In this document: positions 34,696 to 48,900 of the stretch, piece after piece
Numbering within the stretch: the stretch's first letter is position 1
Layout of the letters: the number at the start of each line of letters is the position of its first letter
DNA from: Pampus argenteus
Taxonomy: Eukaryota > Chordata > Actinopteri > Scombriformes > Stromateidae
Assembly: GCA_036937835.1 (NCBI GenBank)
Contig: CM072863.1
Coordinates: 17,410,001 to 17,474,000 of the forward strand
DNA length: 64,000 nucleotides
Direction of reading: 5' to 3'
The notes under the pieces: model-generated
The model's database searches: none
Told to the model about the DNA's origin: nothing
Seen by the model: the letters and a program-made list of their open reading frames with translations, nothing else
Program-made: the position numbers and the translations under genes

Positions 34696-37600
34696 CATAC
34701 ATTTGGCTATGTGGAGCCAAACATACAGCATATTCACTATGCTGGCTGTTGAGACCAATGGACTGCAATCATGGACACCCAGGGTACATCTGGGGAAAAA
34801 TGACTCTTATTTTCCAATAATGGATCAAATGTGGATTGATCAAAAAAAAGAGGACAATTTGAAACACTGAATAAGCATTTCGAAGTATATATTTCAACAA
34901 AGCATTTGTGGATGAGTGTGAGACGTGAACTAAAAGCTGTGCTACTGTACGCAATACAGACCTGTCGTCAATATGTAGAGCTTATACTGGAGACGGAGGA
35001 GACGATTTGGGAAAAAAGGAAAGAGATATCACCTCATAACTAGCAAATTAGCATCAAATTGCTCTTGTGGGTCAAGTCACTACCATGAAGACTGTTTTGC
35101 GAGAGTCATTTTGCAGTTCTAATTAGGAATTGCAGTGTAGGATCATAACAACATATTAAAAATTCATGTAAGATATTTGCACTAGTTGAAACCGTTTGGG
35201 AATGTTTTGTTTTTCTAGACCTCTCCCATCTTTGGCTGTGGATGTCACATGAAATTGAAGGTGAGCATTTTGTAAAAATGTCTAACACTTGAAGTAGATA
35301 AATATATGTATCATGCCCCATTCTTCCTGAGTAGTTATTGGTTAAAAATGGCTCCAACTATTGAGCCTCGCATACATTCAGCTTGGTACAATATGAAGCA
35401 ATTAGCAAAGTGTGATTCATCTGTTTCATTTTTGCCCAATCACATTTCCAAGCACAGCCTTCAAAGTTATATATCTTTGATCTATTATATTCGGTCTGTG
35501 ACATCTCTTATGTTAACTGTTAAAAGGAGGCCCATAAAATGTTCAAACAAGGAGTTGTCTTTATGTTGTTATTTCACTTTATTAGGGATGGTTTCCTTTC
35601 TCTCTCTCTGTAAATGTTCAGGTTATTATTTTTTAAAAGCACTGCAAATACAAAATAATTATATGAATAGGGGTCTTTTTCATGAGGAGATATGGTATGT
35701 TTTTGTACGCATATTGCCCATTGATTTCCCACAGAAACCTCTCCACATCGATGCTTCAGTGAGATATACTGAAATAATTGCCACAGATAATGGCAGTTCA
35801 ACCCTTTGCAAGCATGTTTTTTTTCTCCCTACAGGGTTTGATCATTACTGCACTGAGTACAATAGCGTAGCACCCAAACAACCATCTTACATCTCTCAAT
35901 TATCTCTGTCTATTCTCCCTCTCACACTCCCTTTGTCTTTGAATCTCTCTGTCCCTCTCTTGTGCCCCTCTCTCTTTTCCACCACAGTGCAGAAAGGATG
36001 GCAGTTAAAATAGTTTTCACTCAGTCTGTCTCACACACTGTATCTTTATTTCTCGGCTGTTTGCCAATCTGTGTTTTTTTTTTTTTCTTTCGTCGACACA
36101 CATCTAAGTACAGGTCTTTCTCAAACTGAGTCTGTCTGACTCTCTGATATGTGAATGTGTTGGGTCAGTGTGCCCAGGGGTTAGCCCGCCAGGGGCCCCT
36201 CCTCTACGAATGAGAGCCTCTGCTTTCAGACATGCTGCTTTGTGAGCTATGATAAATCTGTGGGAGCGGAGCTGCTGCCTCTCTAGCTCCAGTGCTGAGC
36301 TCTGAGCCAGAGGGAGCTTGGGGACAGCGGGGCTACCAGTGGCAGGCAGCTCCACTCTCTCATTACTGAGAGGCCTGGATAGCACTGAGCTTCTCTCGGG
36401 ACCACTGACATGGAATATTTTTAGGCCTATGGAGCAGCACTGCAGTTAGGCCAGTCACACCACAATGCCCTCTTTCCTCGAGCAGCGTCTCAGCAACAAT
36501 GGTCCATTTAGAGTGCGGATGCAATGACATTATACAGCTGCATTCACGCACATAAAATACACCGGCAGTCACATACATTCACTTTAAAAAAACTTTCACC
36601 AGCCTCCCACTCACCCACGTATAGACATACTGATGTGTGAGAACTGGAATCAGCAGATAAAGTGACAAGCCTTAATTACAGCCAAAATATATGTCTCCAG
36701 AGCTGTGCTACATCAAACCATATGATTCCTCCCCTCTCTCCTCCCTCCTCTCACTCTCCCCCAGAGCTTTGGTGTTTTGTAGATGAGCCTGGCGCCTTGC
36801 TCTCTCCTTCCTACATGGCTCTCTGCAGCAGAATCAATATTTGAGGACAATTTGCACCGCCCTGCTCCCTGGTGGCTGGGGTTTGATGCTGCAGTTCCAG
36901 CTTTCAGCTCAGACCACGCTTTAGAGACACGGAGAAGGCGTGCCTAGGACAGATTTGCAGATTGTCTCAGGCCACCATTATTTAACAAGAACATTTGCAA
37001 ACTGCACCATACATACATTTACAACTGCTGTGCTAGCTGACCAGCCCTGCAGCAGAACCCCACCACCTTTGCCAATTTATAAGAAGGGAGATGACTTAAC
37101 TTGCAAAGAGCCCTCAAGGTATCTTGAAGGAATTGCACATTACCATATTCACTTTTAATGAGATGTTACATACCAGACAAATTTAACAGGGATTGCGCAT
37201 ATCAATGGATTCACTCTTTGTATAAAAACTTTCAAGCCCACTTTCTGCATCCTTGTAAACAGATGGCTTTAAAATAATAAAATACATATATTCACTGTCT
37301 GAATTGTGCTTACAGACGCATTCAAAATCCCAAACAACTCATCTTCATCTTCAAAACTTGTTTTGAAACGGAAGCGGATACATCCGTAGTGTCAGTAGGG
37401 GTCTAACCTCCCAGATGTCCCATGGAGATTGGTTGCTTTCATCTCCAGAGGTCTGGTGGGACCCAGAGGGCAGGACCCACAGAAGTAAGCAAACAGCTTG
37501 AAGGAAATGACTGCAGAATAACACGCTAATGAGATAGGATAGGCAGCTTTGAGTGGGAATGGAAAACAGAAGAACAATGAGATACCTGAAAGAAAAAAAA

Positions 37601-38938
37601 AAACAAAGATAAAGAGGTATAGCTATCGTGTTTGAGAGGGCGGGTGTGTGAAGTATTTTAAGTATGTCTTTGTTTATGCGCTAAACCTGGATGGCTCCCA
37701 AGAGGCCACTTGCATCGTCAAACCAAACGCCTCCAACAGTCTATCAGCAAACTCGTCAGCAATTCACACAATCAGTATCTAGAGAGGGAGGAATAAAGGG
37801 ACGAAGAACCGTTGTCTTGGCTTATGCATCATCTTTTGTCAAGTCCAATTTGTATTAGCCTCCAGCCATATCCTGGAAATATGGGTTCAGGATCCACGTT
37901 CAGTGAGAATGGTAATCTTCAGATGAAGTGAGTCTGTCAGAGGCAAAGAGATGTGTGACAACTTGAGTCGGCTCTAGGAAAAGAGAGCTTTGTCGTAGAG
38001 GAAGTCGGGCTACAACTCTTGCTGTCTGGAACTGACATTAATTTAATATAAGTCAGAGTGAGATTAGCTGATTATGAAGATCTGATCGGTGTTATCAGTG
38101 CCGCGTGGCAGTCGCCGGTCTTGTCGCTGTCACTTCAGAAAGACCAAATTGACTCAAGCCAAAATGTTTCCTTCAAGAGATCAAATGTTTGAAGCCCCCC
38201 AAAAAACCTGACGTATAATTACTCAAATGTGTTGAGATGTGTGCACAAAGCCTCTCAAAAAATACATTATTCAAAAAGCATTTAATTGTATTCACGTCTT
38301 TTATCACCATTCAGCTCACTCAAGAACATAATGCAGTCAGTCCCCTTCATGCAGTATTCTAGTGCAACATGGCCACATGAATTTATTGGCTTACCACAGC
38401 TGGTTTGCTGTCAGGTGATGGTGTGGGGATTAATTGCATTAGCTACACTCTCTTACCCACCATAGAATATGTGACAAAAACACCACAACACAGCCCATTA
38501 CAATTCAATGAAACCAAGCAAGAGAAAAGGGAAAACAATCAAAAGTGTCTTTAATATTCATTTTGCGGCAGGCCTGCGACGGGCCGATATTGACAGTGGA
38601 GTGAACGGGGGATTCATTAACATCTTTTCTCTCACTGAGCCGTTCCTTGCTGTGTCGTCAAACTCACTTATCTCTCTGAAGCAATTAGCCACTGGAGGCT
38701 CTATTGACCTGAGCCTTTGTTAGACTAACAGGCTACATTAGCATGGCCATAGCCTGGCAGTCTTGGCAATGCATGTGTCTGTGCCAATGTGAGTAGCACT
38801 GATAAAGAGGAGCCCTGCGGTGTGCACGTGCGTGTGCGTGTGTTTGGGAAAATACTACAAGCTACACGTAATGCATATTAACTGGCTGCTATTATTGTGG
38901 TCTTTGTATCGAGCAGCCATAGACTCCTAATGTATGTA

Positions 38939-38967
38939 TCTGTGTGTGTGTGTGTGTGTGTGTGTGG
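38939..38967. repeat. (TG)n microsatellite
   Basis: A short, pure TG run. Confidence 0.9.
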
Positions 38968-39104
38968 TGTAGTCCTGATTGCACACATAAGGGTGTGAAT
39001 GACTCAACGGTCAATGTAAGCAATTCATATCTGTGTGTAAATTTAATTTTGTCTGCCTTTATGCTACGATACGCATAGAAATCAAGTGATGAATGCACAG
39101 TAAC

Positions 39105-39135
39105 GCAGATAGCAGCAGATAGCAGCAGATAGCAG
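39105..39135. repeat. Tandem repeat, 10-bp unit
   Basis: Three exact copies of GCAGATAGCA in a row, plus one base. Confidence 0.9.
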
Positions 39136-40399
39136 CTATCAGACGACATACATTTCAATACACAATATCTGCATTGTATTATGTGGTATGGGGTGCAAAG
39201 CGCCACACAAGTGACAGATTTAATTTTGCCTACTGAAGCTATAAGATTACGCACAAATAGTGATGACAATATGATGAGTTGTAAGTGTTTTCAGGGGAAC
39301 ACGTTGCTTGCTGCTGAGCTCCATATCTACACGGAGCATGATGTGGTGCGCGGGCCCTCAATTTGGCGAATATGATATGATAACAGTGCTATTTAAAGCC
39401 TGTCTCTAATTTGACGAAATTGCATTTTTATTTACTGTCACACAATATCAACCACGTGGTGAGCTCCCTGACATGTGGAAACACAAACAACCACATTGAG
39501 TTGAGGCATAAATATGTCAGACAAACATCCCCTATTCATGAAATAGAGAAATAGCCTGCTGGTATGGGTTTCACTGTTTACACCAATGACAACAACAGCT
39601 AGGTATGCATGCATTATTCATAATTAATTATCCAAATGTGCTAAACTTCCTTATTTACCAAATTAATGGTTTGTTTTCCTGAGAAATGTCGCGTGTCCAG
39701 TGTGTTGGGTGGGGAAGCAGCATCCTCATAAATTTCCCTGGCAGGTGAGGTATGGAGAGAGTGATGAGACAGAACAAGGGAGGATCAAACACAGAGAAAC
39801 CATTAGTTCCACTGCCTCTGTGGCCTCCTGCTACCGATTTAAAATCATTAAAGATGGAGAACTCACAAGTTCTATAACGTTGTGGTAGTTGGAGCACAAC
39901 TGACAGTCAAACTCCTGCCCCGTCTCCTAGTGAGCCTCTGCTCCACTAGTTTCTGTAACTCAGTGTGTAGATGAGTTTTTTTTTTCCATCAGTATTTTTG
40001 AAAAGCTAAAATATGTTTCCTTTATGACTCATATGGAGACACAGTAGTGTCAAAATGTCTGTTTGCATTGTTAAAGCTGCAAATCAATCAGTGTGCTCCA
40101 GTCTTTTCTCTCTGAAACTTAAACATGTTCCTCTATTATTAATGTTGTGATGCCATTGCTGTGATTCCCCTGTAATAGTTGCACTAGAGAGACAAAGTGA
40201 AACTATAACTTCAGGGTAGTAAGTAAAAATAAAAAGGACAGGCAGGACCGAACAGCTCTAAGTACTAAAAAGTGCATGCAGATATATGACTGGTGTGCGC
40301 AAAGAAAAAAATATATCTTTTGTGATTATTTCAGAAAGAGATATGACAGACCACTTAATGAAATAATGCACTCAAAGTGGAGCATGTGATGTGATGAGC

Positions 40400-40640
40400 A
40401 GAGGAGGGATCACCTTTTACTAAATACGACGGTCAAAACACGTAAAATGACGCTGCAAGCGAGGACCTCCTTTCTAACCAATCAGAAGCCAGATTACAGT
40501 TTCCAAACGTCACGAACTGGCGGTAAAGTGATAGATAGTGATAGTGGTAGATTTAAATATCTTATAAGAAATAAATTACGGTAGCTACTTTTAAACACCA
40601 CTAATGAAACGACAAATTATTTAGGTGGCGTTTGTCGGTC
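40400..40640 (+). promoter_or_regulatory. Candidate promoter of a second + strand transcription unit
   Basis: CCAAT lies at 40478-40482 and a CRE-like ACGTCAC at 40507-40513. CpGs are locally enriched (ACGACGG, GACGC, GGCGG, GTCCGACG) in otherwise AT-rich DNA. It lies just upstream of an open segment that ends in a strong donor at 40817. CCAAT plus CRE-like sites are typical of broadly expressed promoters. No TATA box or initiator is clear. Confidence 0.3.
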
Positions 40641-40772
40641 CGACGTAAAGTGAAATCCTCCCGACAACAGAAAGTTTACGACAGTTTAAAGGAGACTACT
40701 GGGAGAGTTAGCTTGTTTGTTGCTAATGACACCCGACAAAGTGGCCAACGGCAACACACGCGGTGGAACATT

Positions 40773-42406
40773 ATGATACTGGATACATCTATGAAAGAAA
40801 GAAGACGTCAGATAAGGTGAGTCAGATACACCTGCTCCCTCTCTGTGTCTCTGTGGTCGCTAAATGTCTTCTGTGCTGGTTAAATGTTTCTGTGGACTGT
40901 TGTGTAAATGCAAGAAATAAAAAAAAACATATAATGAGCTGCAGGTAGTTTATCTGGACACTGCAGCTGTTGCAGACTTACATTGAGCTGTCTGATTCAT
41001 TTGGACTTTATCCAGTTTTTAATTGAGTGGTGGTTCAGTGTTGTGATTTGTGAGTGCGCATGTGCAGGAGGTCTGGCTGCTTGCTTGTGAGAATTTCTTT
41101 TATTGGCTGTTTTTAAGATGTGCTACATATTGATTAATAATCCTAAACTAACTAGAATTAAACACTATGTATTGGATGTGAACCTCCACATTTAGACCTG
41201 GACGAAAACAAGTGCTTCATTATTTAGAAACAATATGTATGGACTCAATGTCTTTAAATACGCAGCCTTTCCATCATCAGGGGTTTTCTTGTTTTCTGAA
41301 AGCAAATAGTTTTATATGCCGTTCAGTGAGTGGCATATACAAGTGATATAGTATGATGTGGTTTGTTATAAGATTCCATATTCGTTGTGTCTGAATATGG
41401 GTTGCATTAATTTGGCAGGTTATGCTATAACTTATTCTGGTGTATGGTGTTTGGAAACTCTTGTTCCATGTGCCCCTTTTTAATTTTGAGCCCCTCACCC
41501 CCCAATAAAAGTCTCTGCACGGCTCTGCGGTTGAACATAAGAACGTCACTTGAACATCAGAAAGCAGAAATAAAATAACATGACACTGTGGGGCGTCCTC
41601 CTGTCCTCCTCAGCTGCCACAGTAGTAGATATCTTAGAATATGGACAGAAAACCCTAGGAACGTTTCAGCCTTTCAGAAAGACAGATAAAAATAATCCTC
41701 GAAAATCCGTTGAGTTGAGCCAGCAATAGTGAAGCAGGGGCTTGTTGGTTAAAGAGGGGAACTAGGGCTCTCTGTATATTAAAGGGATTTTATTTTTTTA
41801 TTGAGAGATGGAACTCATATCTTCTGTCTACCAGCCACCCTGGTGGTGCTGTACTGCAGACTGACGCATGTTCTCAGAGCAACCTGAGCGTGGCTGCACA
41901 TCTGCTGGGACTGGCAGCCAGATGCCGTGCCCTCAGTCAGACCTCAGCCCAGATGACAAGCTCCACAGGCGGTGACTGGCGTTTCTCATCCCGCTCCGCC
42001 CTGTTCCCCCCTCAGAGCTCAGGGCTATCTGCCTCAAGTCGCCTCTCTGCCAGCCTGACAGATGCCCCGTCAGCGCAGATGTGAGTGGTGTGGAGGCGGC
42101 GGGGGATGGTAGGATAGAGCTAAATCACTGTGTAATCAACGTGTGTGGTTGGGAGGTGATGGGGGGCTCAGTGGGCACGCAAACATTTACAATTGGCCAG
42201 GCAGTCCTTGTAAACAGGAGTAGTTGTACAAAAGAGGCAGGTTGAATAATTGATCGGATGTAAGAGGATCTGGCTTTGGGGGATTTTAGAGCATTGATTC
42301 TGGCTGAGAGGTAGTGAGCAGTAGGGGAAGAGAGAAAGGCTTTCCTGGTGCTAACCTTTATGGATGCTTCTCTCTTTCCTTTAGCCCCCACTTTGCACAG
42401 CCGTGA
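40773..42406 (+). CDS. Putative three-exon, 103-codon ORF, unrecognised
   Basis: Three segments with good splice signals keep one frame open: 40773-40816 (donor AAG|GTGAGT), 41835-42080 (acceptor CTTCTGTCTACCAG, donor GAT|GTGAGT) and 42385 to the TGA at 42404-42406 (acceptor TCTTTCCTTTAG, exon running to a donor at 42425). Both introns are phase 2, and the middle exon has stops in the other phases I checked. The start ATG has A at -3. The predicted protein begins M-I-L-D-T-S-M-K-E-R-R-R and has a short amphipathic stretch A-A-H-L-L-G-L-A-A-R. The rest is S/A-rich and low in complexity. It has no signal peptide or known domain. It could equally be a non-coding transcript or a chance alignment of splice-like sites. 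Confidence 0.28.
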
Positions 42407-42424
42407 TGATTTTATGCTTGCCAG

Positions 42425-42853
42425 GTACAGTATTTTCTGTCTGCCCGCATTTGTCTCCAGCTTCTCTCTATGTTCTCCTTTTGTAATGCTTTTGTGTGAA
42501 ATGGTGGGTAAGACATCATGCCAATGCATGACAACAACATAGCCAAAGATAAACAAAAGAACAGATGGCTGCAGAAAACGAGCTAGAGAAAGAGAGAGGG
42601 ATAAAAGAAAGAGATGATGAAATGATGAAAGACACAAGAAAAATTATATTAGAAAAAGGAAGAGGAGTTGCAAAATAGACAAACAGAGAGATAGAGGGAG
42701 GAGAAAAATGATAGTGCCTCAGTAAAAGGTTAGAGAGAGGAACACTGTCATAGCAGAATATTTCACTCTGTCTGCCTCTGGCACAAAATGTCAGAAAACA
42801 ACTATAAGTTTGTGAGACTTCTACACTTTACCTGGATAAAAGCCATTAATAAT

Positions 42854-42923
<70 letters not shown>

Positions 42924-45900
42924 CATCTAGTATGCAGTGGTAACCCTTTCCTCTCACCAGCTGTGGGGCTCATAAAATGAGCTGATATAAATAAATTCAC
43001 CATCCTGGTTTCAAGTCCCCACCTGCCAACACTACTCGCACACGTACAGACACGCATGCCAGCACTACACACTATGCACGCACAAGCGCACACAGTTTCA
43101 CAGGCTCTTTTGACTGTGCACACTTCACATTCACATCATGCCTGCAGACTGGGAAACAAGCTTATCTGTGGTTGTTTCACTGGAGACGTATTTTGCACAA
43201 ATAGAAGAAAATGTCTTGAAGCCTTATATTCGTCTCATCAAACAGCATAGGTATCGAGATGTGACATTTCTCAACACTGGTCACTGGTAAAAGCGCCGCT
43301 GCCTTGTTATTGTTGTGCAAGTGATGGGCACATACGCTCTATTCAAATGCTAATTTCTCTTTGAACAAAGTCGTGCAGTTGTACCATTAGGTGCTTTGAC
43401 TGTATATCGTCTGTTTTCTTTATCAGTATACATCACAAACATTGCACTTGAATGCAGTGCAGTACTACATCAGAATATTTTCTACTTCAAAGTCATACAG
43501 ATTCACAATTATTTTCATATCCAACTCATTGCAGTTGCTGCAGTAATTTAAAAGTTCTCGTCCTGCCTTACACTGCAATTAGTTATGATGGCTATGCTAA
43601 TGCTTTCCCTCCCCTTGGCAACTCTCTTTGGTTTCCTACAGAGCTCACATGTCTGGGGAAAGTGAACAGAGCAGCTTTTTTTTGGACTTTGTCTTGCTCC
43701 GGGATTTGCTTTATCTTTACTTCAAATGAGACCCATTTTGTGCATGAAGTAACTGAACAGTGGGTGGCTTCTCCCAGACAAGAGACATGTGTTTGTTTGG
43801 CATTGGGTGGGTGGGTTACATCATCTATCTGTCCGCCTCATGGCCATGCGCTCCTCTGTGCCGACACAAAGACAACGCGCTAAGACCATCATCAGAGGAA
43901 ATTAGCTCAGTAGCGTTGAAAGCGCTCGCTTCTCACAATAGCCAGTGGCCATGCTAAATCATTAGCCTGTCACTTCGTTGGGGTTGAGTCCAATTATTCT
44001 CTCAATCCGCCTCCAAACCAAATTGCATTATTGCAATTATATCCATTGCATGACATATTGTCGGGGTGAGGGTGTACGAGATGGAGAAAAGGAGGAGAGG
44101 GGCTGAAAAGAAGAAGGGAGATGGAGGGGAAAATTATTTTGGTGGCATTATCAAGCACCAGAGAACGGCTCACTGTTTGCTAGCTGTCTCTTTGAAAGGC
44201 CATATTGATTATGTTTTCAGCTGTAATGGACGTTTGTATTTACCACATAAACATCCCTCCCAATCACCCTTTCTCCCCCTTTTTTCTCATCGATTAAGAT
44301 GTTTCCATGTCAGACTTTGTTATAGGACTTATTCTTATTTCCTATTGTGAGACTTTTTCACACTTCTCCTTCTCTCATCGCTCCTTGTGTCTACCTCACT
44401 CTCTCCGTGTCTTTTCTTTCACAGTCTCCCACTACATTTTTTTGCTATCACAGCACTCTTGTCATCAGGCTGTCAGTCCTAATCAAGACACGGTGCTGCT
44501 GATCATTATGCATCAGATCATTATCCAGGCCTTCCACTCTGATGAAGTCCGAGGTGTAATACAGCGTGGTGCTGTCAAACCCGCCGCCGGTTTTGTTAGT
44601 GTCACCTCCTTAAACTGTAGATCCGAGTTCCTGCTAAGAGAGTCAGCGCTGCCGCAAGGATGTGAGAGTCATTATCCTAAGGTGTTCAGCAGTTATACCG
44701 ACTAACTTCTTCATACTGCTTTCTAACCTCTCGCTCGATGCTCATATCGGTTCATAAGTTTCAACAGTGTCCTCAAAATGATGTCGGGAAACAATACTAT
44801 TTATCATTTTATAACTACTGTTTAGTGGAGTTAAGGCTGTTATTTTTCCAGTGCTCACCCTGTTACTTGCACTGAACAACCGTGTGTATTTGTTTGTATG
44901 TGTGCCCTTGTGTGTGTGTGTGTGCTGGTATCTGTCTGCAGTGAGACCTTGGACCCAAATATAATTAGACTTGGTAATGATGTGGCCTGTTTACAGCTTA
45001 AGCCCTCTGTTGACGCACAATATGTAGTCCAGAGTACACTTCAAAAAGGGAGTGTGGGACAAGCTCCATGACAGTTAGTCAGCCAGCGGTGATGTATCAT
45101 TCATTTGCGTCTTGGACCTCGTGCACAGAAACATATGTCCTCAGAGATGTTTTGGACGAACCAGAGTTTTGACAGCTGACTAATGACTGTGGAATTTTGC
45201 AAGCTGCAGAAAACCTCTGATTTAGCGAGGAGCCTTTCTAAATGATATGGCTCCAACAGATGTGTTTCACAGCTGTTGCAGGTTTTTATTTATTTATTTT
45301 TTTTAATCTCTATTGGATTAGCTTATACTTGTTGATGCAAAAAGCTTTTTAAATGGTTTGAATTGTAATAAATATAATTTTCCTCTTGGTCACACAGAAA
45401 TGTCCAAGTGACAGGTGTGATAACGGAAAGTGCATTTAACACTGGAAGAATGCCAGGGGCTTGACATTATGACAGTGACAGAGAGAAAGTGAGAGCAATG
45501 CCACGTCATTCAGAATCTGGACCACCTGCTCTTCCTCCTTGCTGCCTTGGGGTCACCATGGACGCGCACTCAGCGGACCTCCACTTAAACTCGTTGGAAT
45601 CTGATTCAAATGCATGTTCTCCCTCATTAATCCACCCAGCGTGTGTATGCAGAAATGTGCACATTTACATGTGTGGCTGTGTAACAAGATGTGTGTGTGT
45701 GTGTGTGTGCATGCGCTGGTCTGGCCCTCCAGGGGGTGAGATGGTAGTTGGGGCTAGGTGCGTGGTGATGTGACAGCGTTGGGGCAGAGCAGGGCTACTC
45801 GGCGCAGCTCCATCTGTGGCCCTTCTGTTCCTCCACTACCTGACCTTTGACTGTCTTTAGGTGTTACATGACAAGGATATCTGAGCCACGGCCCAGCGGG

Positions 45901-48900
45901 TTCTGCAGGCTGAGTGTAGATGGAGGTTATTCGGGTAGTAAGAATGCGCATGGGGCGGCTCCAGAATAAATCCCACCTTCTGCCAAAGGTCAAATGTTGA
46001 ATTCTGGAGGCCATGCATAAGGATGGATGTGGGAGGGGATTTTTGTTGAAGCTTTGATTCATAATTGACACTGTGCTAATGAGAGAAAAACACTGTCACT
46101 TCACAGCGCTAATTTGAGTGTAATATCCCAAAGTCAGCCAGTCCACCGAGGAGAGGAGAAAGAGAAAATTAAGCATCTGCTTCATTTCCCTAACTGGCCG
46201 TAGCCAGACTCATTAACAAGAACTATGCTCATACAGCGCAGCTCCATCGAAGCTAAGGTCCTCATAGAAATATGCACACAGCCAGTTTAAGGAAGTAGAG
46301 CACGTAGCAGACAGTAAAGTTCAGTAAAGCTCACCTCTATTTGCAGAAGCACAGAATCAGAATGAGAATCTCAAAGAGAAGTCACACAGTGACGGAAGAT
46401 TAGGGACAACATTAGCATTAGCTTGAAGGAAACCTTCATAACATCGAAGCTGCAAGTGTTTAATTGCAGCCGACATATTTTTCCAGTGAGTATGAACGTC
46501 CTTTATTAACTTCCGCGGTGATGATGGTGAGCTGCAAGGCCGGCTTAAACAAAGCTGCCTATTAGGCTGCTGAGCTGCCTGGGTCACTGAATGTGAGAGC
46601 TGAGCTCATAGCAAAATGAAGGCTGTGGACTCGCAGGACAGATGGGGAACATAGACTGTTCATGGCCACAGCAATGACAAGGTTTGCAGTTAAAGAGGGT
46701 AGTGAAAATGAGAGGAATGAATTAGCTTTGAATAGGACATTAGTGACAGTCTAATTACAAAAGAACAATGAGCTGATAATTACATCTGCAATAATTAATA
46801 CACTTATAGTAAGAAACGGAGTGTTGAGAACACAATCATCAGCTAATAGCTTATTACTGAGTTGATACAATCTGTAATACTCTAATGAGAGACGACAGAG
46901 CCAGAAAACATGGGCCCAGTGCAGGGAAGGATACAGGCCCTGTTATTACAGATGTTTAACATAAGGATATTTAGTATTTTTGGGTGTTGTAGTGGTGTTG
47001 TATGAGGTATTAAGTGTATCACCTGCAGTAGATGGTGGTCTGCACCCCACCAGTGTGGAGAAGCAGACAGAAACACTGGCAGGGAAGCTAAGCAATGTAC
47101 TGCTGTTGACACTGTATTATTTATCCAAAGCTAACAAAACAGAAATCTGAACACAGTTACCCGAGTTAAATACACCCAAAGAGGGATTCACAAGCAATAT
47201 AGGAGACATGGACAAAAGCCTAACAGCTTTGGGAGTATCTGTTGAAGGAAATGGGACCAACAGCTTCACGTTTCTGTCCTCTGATGATGGACAAGGTGAT
47301 TTAGGACTCAGTGGGGACGGTTAGGATAGCAAAGTCGTGAACAAAATCTCTATGTGCATGATTGACTGTACACCTTCTGGGTGGTATAACCATCTTAGAA
47401 GAATTGTCAGCTCGGTCCCTGTCAAACAGAGAAAGCGTTCATCACTTTAACACCCTGAAGGTACCTGAGTGCCGACGTCGGTTGGATCTCTCACAAATGT
47501 CATACAAGACCTGTGCAGGAGACAAGGTCATCCTCGACTGCAGGTCATCTTGTTTCTCTTTCACCTGAACACTGTGGATCACATCTGTAGGTGTGACAGA
47601 TGTTTTAATAGCAGGTAGTGGGCGGGGTTTTTGGTAGCTTTGTTCTTATTGGCCAAACGAGTACTAATTTCTGTGCATTGCTCTACAGTGAAGGCTGAAC
47701 AAGCAAGGACGTGGTAAATACTTAGATTTCATGATGAGCACATGTGTGAACAAACCTGTCAGGCAGTTTGGAAATGAACAGGTTCAAATCCTTTATTCTG
47801 AGTTGTTGGTGTATTTTGTATGGGACTAAGATAAAATTAAATACCAAACCTTTTAAATTGGTCATTGTGAAACATGGTCTTCCACTGTCGTACTGCACCT
47901 GATTCTTAAATACTGTATGATCAATACGAACAGCAACATTTTTCTATTGATTTTATAGTATAACTTTTATATATAACAGTCCTATCTTTCCCTTCTACTC
48001 TGCAGTATCCATCAAGCCGGTAATTTAAACCCATGAGAGGAGGCTCTTTTATAATTGATTGTTGTGTGCTTGTCAGGTAGTGTACAGGAAACCCCGAGAC
48101 ATGATCAAGGGAATTATAACTGCTTATTAGCTAGCGTAATGGCTTAAGATGTCCACAGGGAAAGTCATAAACCATCATCTCATTATTACTCCTGCACATC
48201 TTGGCTTGTGTGAGACGGTGTTGTCCACAGCAGTGTAAATGCAAGGAAAGCCCATGAGATCAGACTGTCCGCCCTGTTCTCAGCTGCTTTGACAGATGTC
48301 AACATGTGAACAATTGTCCTTGAGTAAACCTCCAGTGGGTTTCAGGATATGTGGCTATGATGTAAGCTGTAGGAAATGAAAAGTCCTTGGGAGACTTTGA
48401 AGGTTTATTTGAAAACTTGTCATGTTTACTTGAGATTACTAACTCTGGTGTAGTTTTGAACATTCAAGAGGTAAATCCGTCAATGTCTATCTGTCAAAAC
48501 AGCACCTTTTTAAAAGACAGAACACACTGGAAAAGTACAGTATGTATTTCCCAATAAATAACCCAAACATTCACAACATTAAGTGATTACATAAAAAACC
48601 AGTATAAACATCAACTTCAGTAAGCAGCAACATATAGAAATGAAAAAGATGCAACATGCAACATGCATGATAGGAAAATAGGGAAAGCGGTGTTTCCCCT
48701 ATAACTGTACAAAACATTTTTGATGAAAAATATCCAGTCAATTTGCATTTGGGAGCCGTTGTGCCGCTGTTTTGAAACGTGTGTCAGCCTCTGTGTCGGT
48801 GCCCCTGCTTTCAGAATGAACAGAAGAAAACTGTGTAGTCTGAACCAGGTGAAGTTTTACTGTTGGTTCTGTACTGACTGTAAACATTACTGAAAGCCAA

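Larger units (their letters stand above)
34696..40399. other. Intergenic, no gene recognised
   Basis: The 235-codon open stretch at 35306-36013 has no recognisable domain, contains low-complexity L/S/P-rich sequence at its end and lacks a convincing coding signal. The 38500-38720 segment, less repetitive than its flanks, may be a conserved non-coding element, but this cannot be tested here. Confidence 0.5.

Noticed and set aside
35306..36013. Longest open frame in the window, 235 codons on the + strand
   Set aside because: No recognisable domain, mixed composition with a low-complexity L/S/P tail, AT-rich codons and no promoter or splice context. It is consistent with a chance open frame.
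41831..41860. CTCF-like match on the minus strand (CCACCAGGGTGG)
   Set aside because: The spacing after the core is off by one, so it does not fit the consensus.
42125..42637. 170-codon minus-strand ORF overlapping the putative third exon at 42385
   Set aside because: L/S-rich low complexity at its start and no known domain. It looks like the antisense of AG-rich sequence.
43452..43883. 143-codon ORF on the + strand
   Set aside because: No domain, no splice or promoter context, and no similarity I can recognise.
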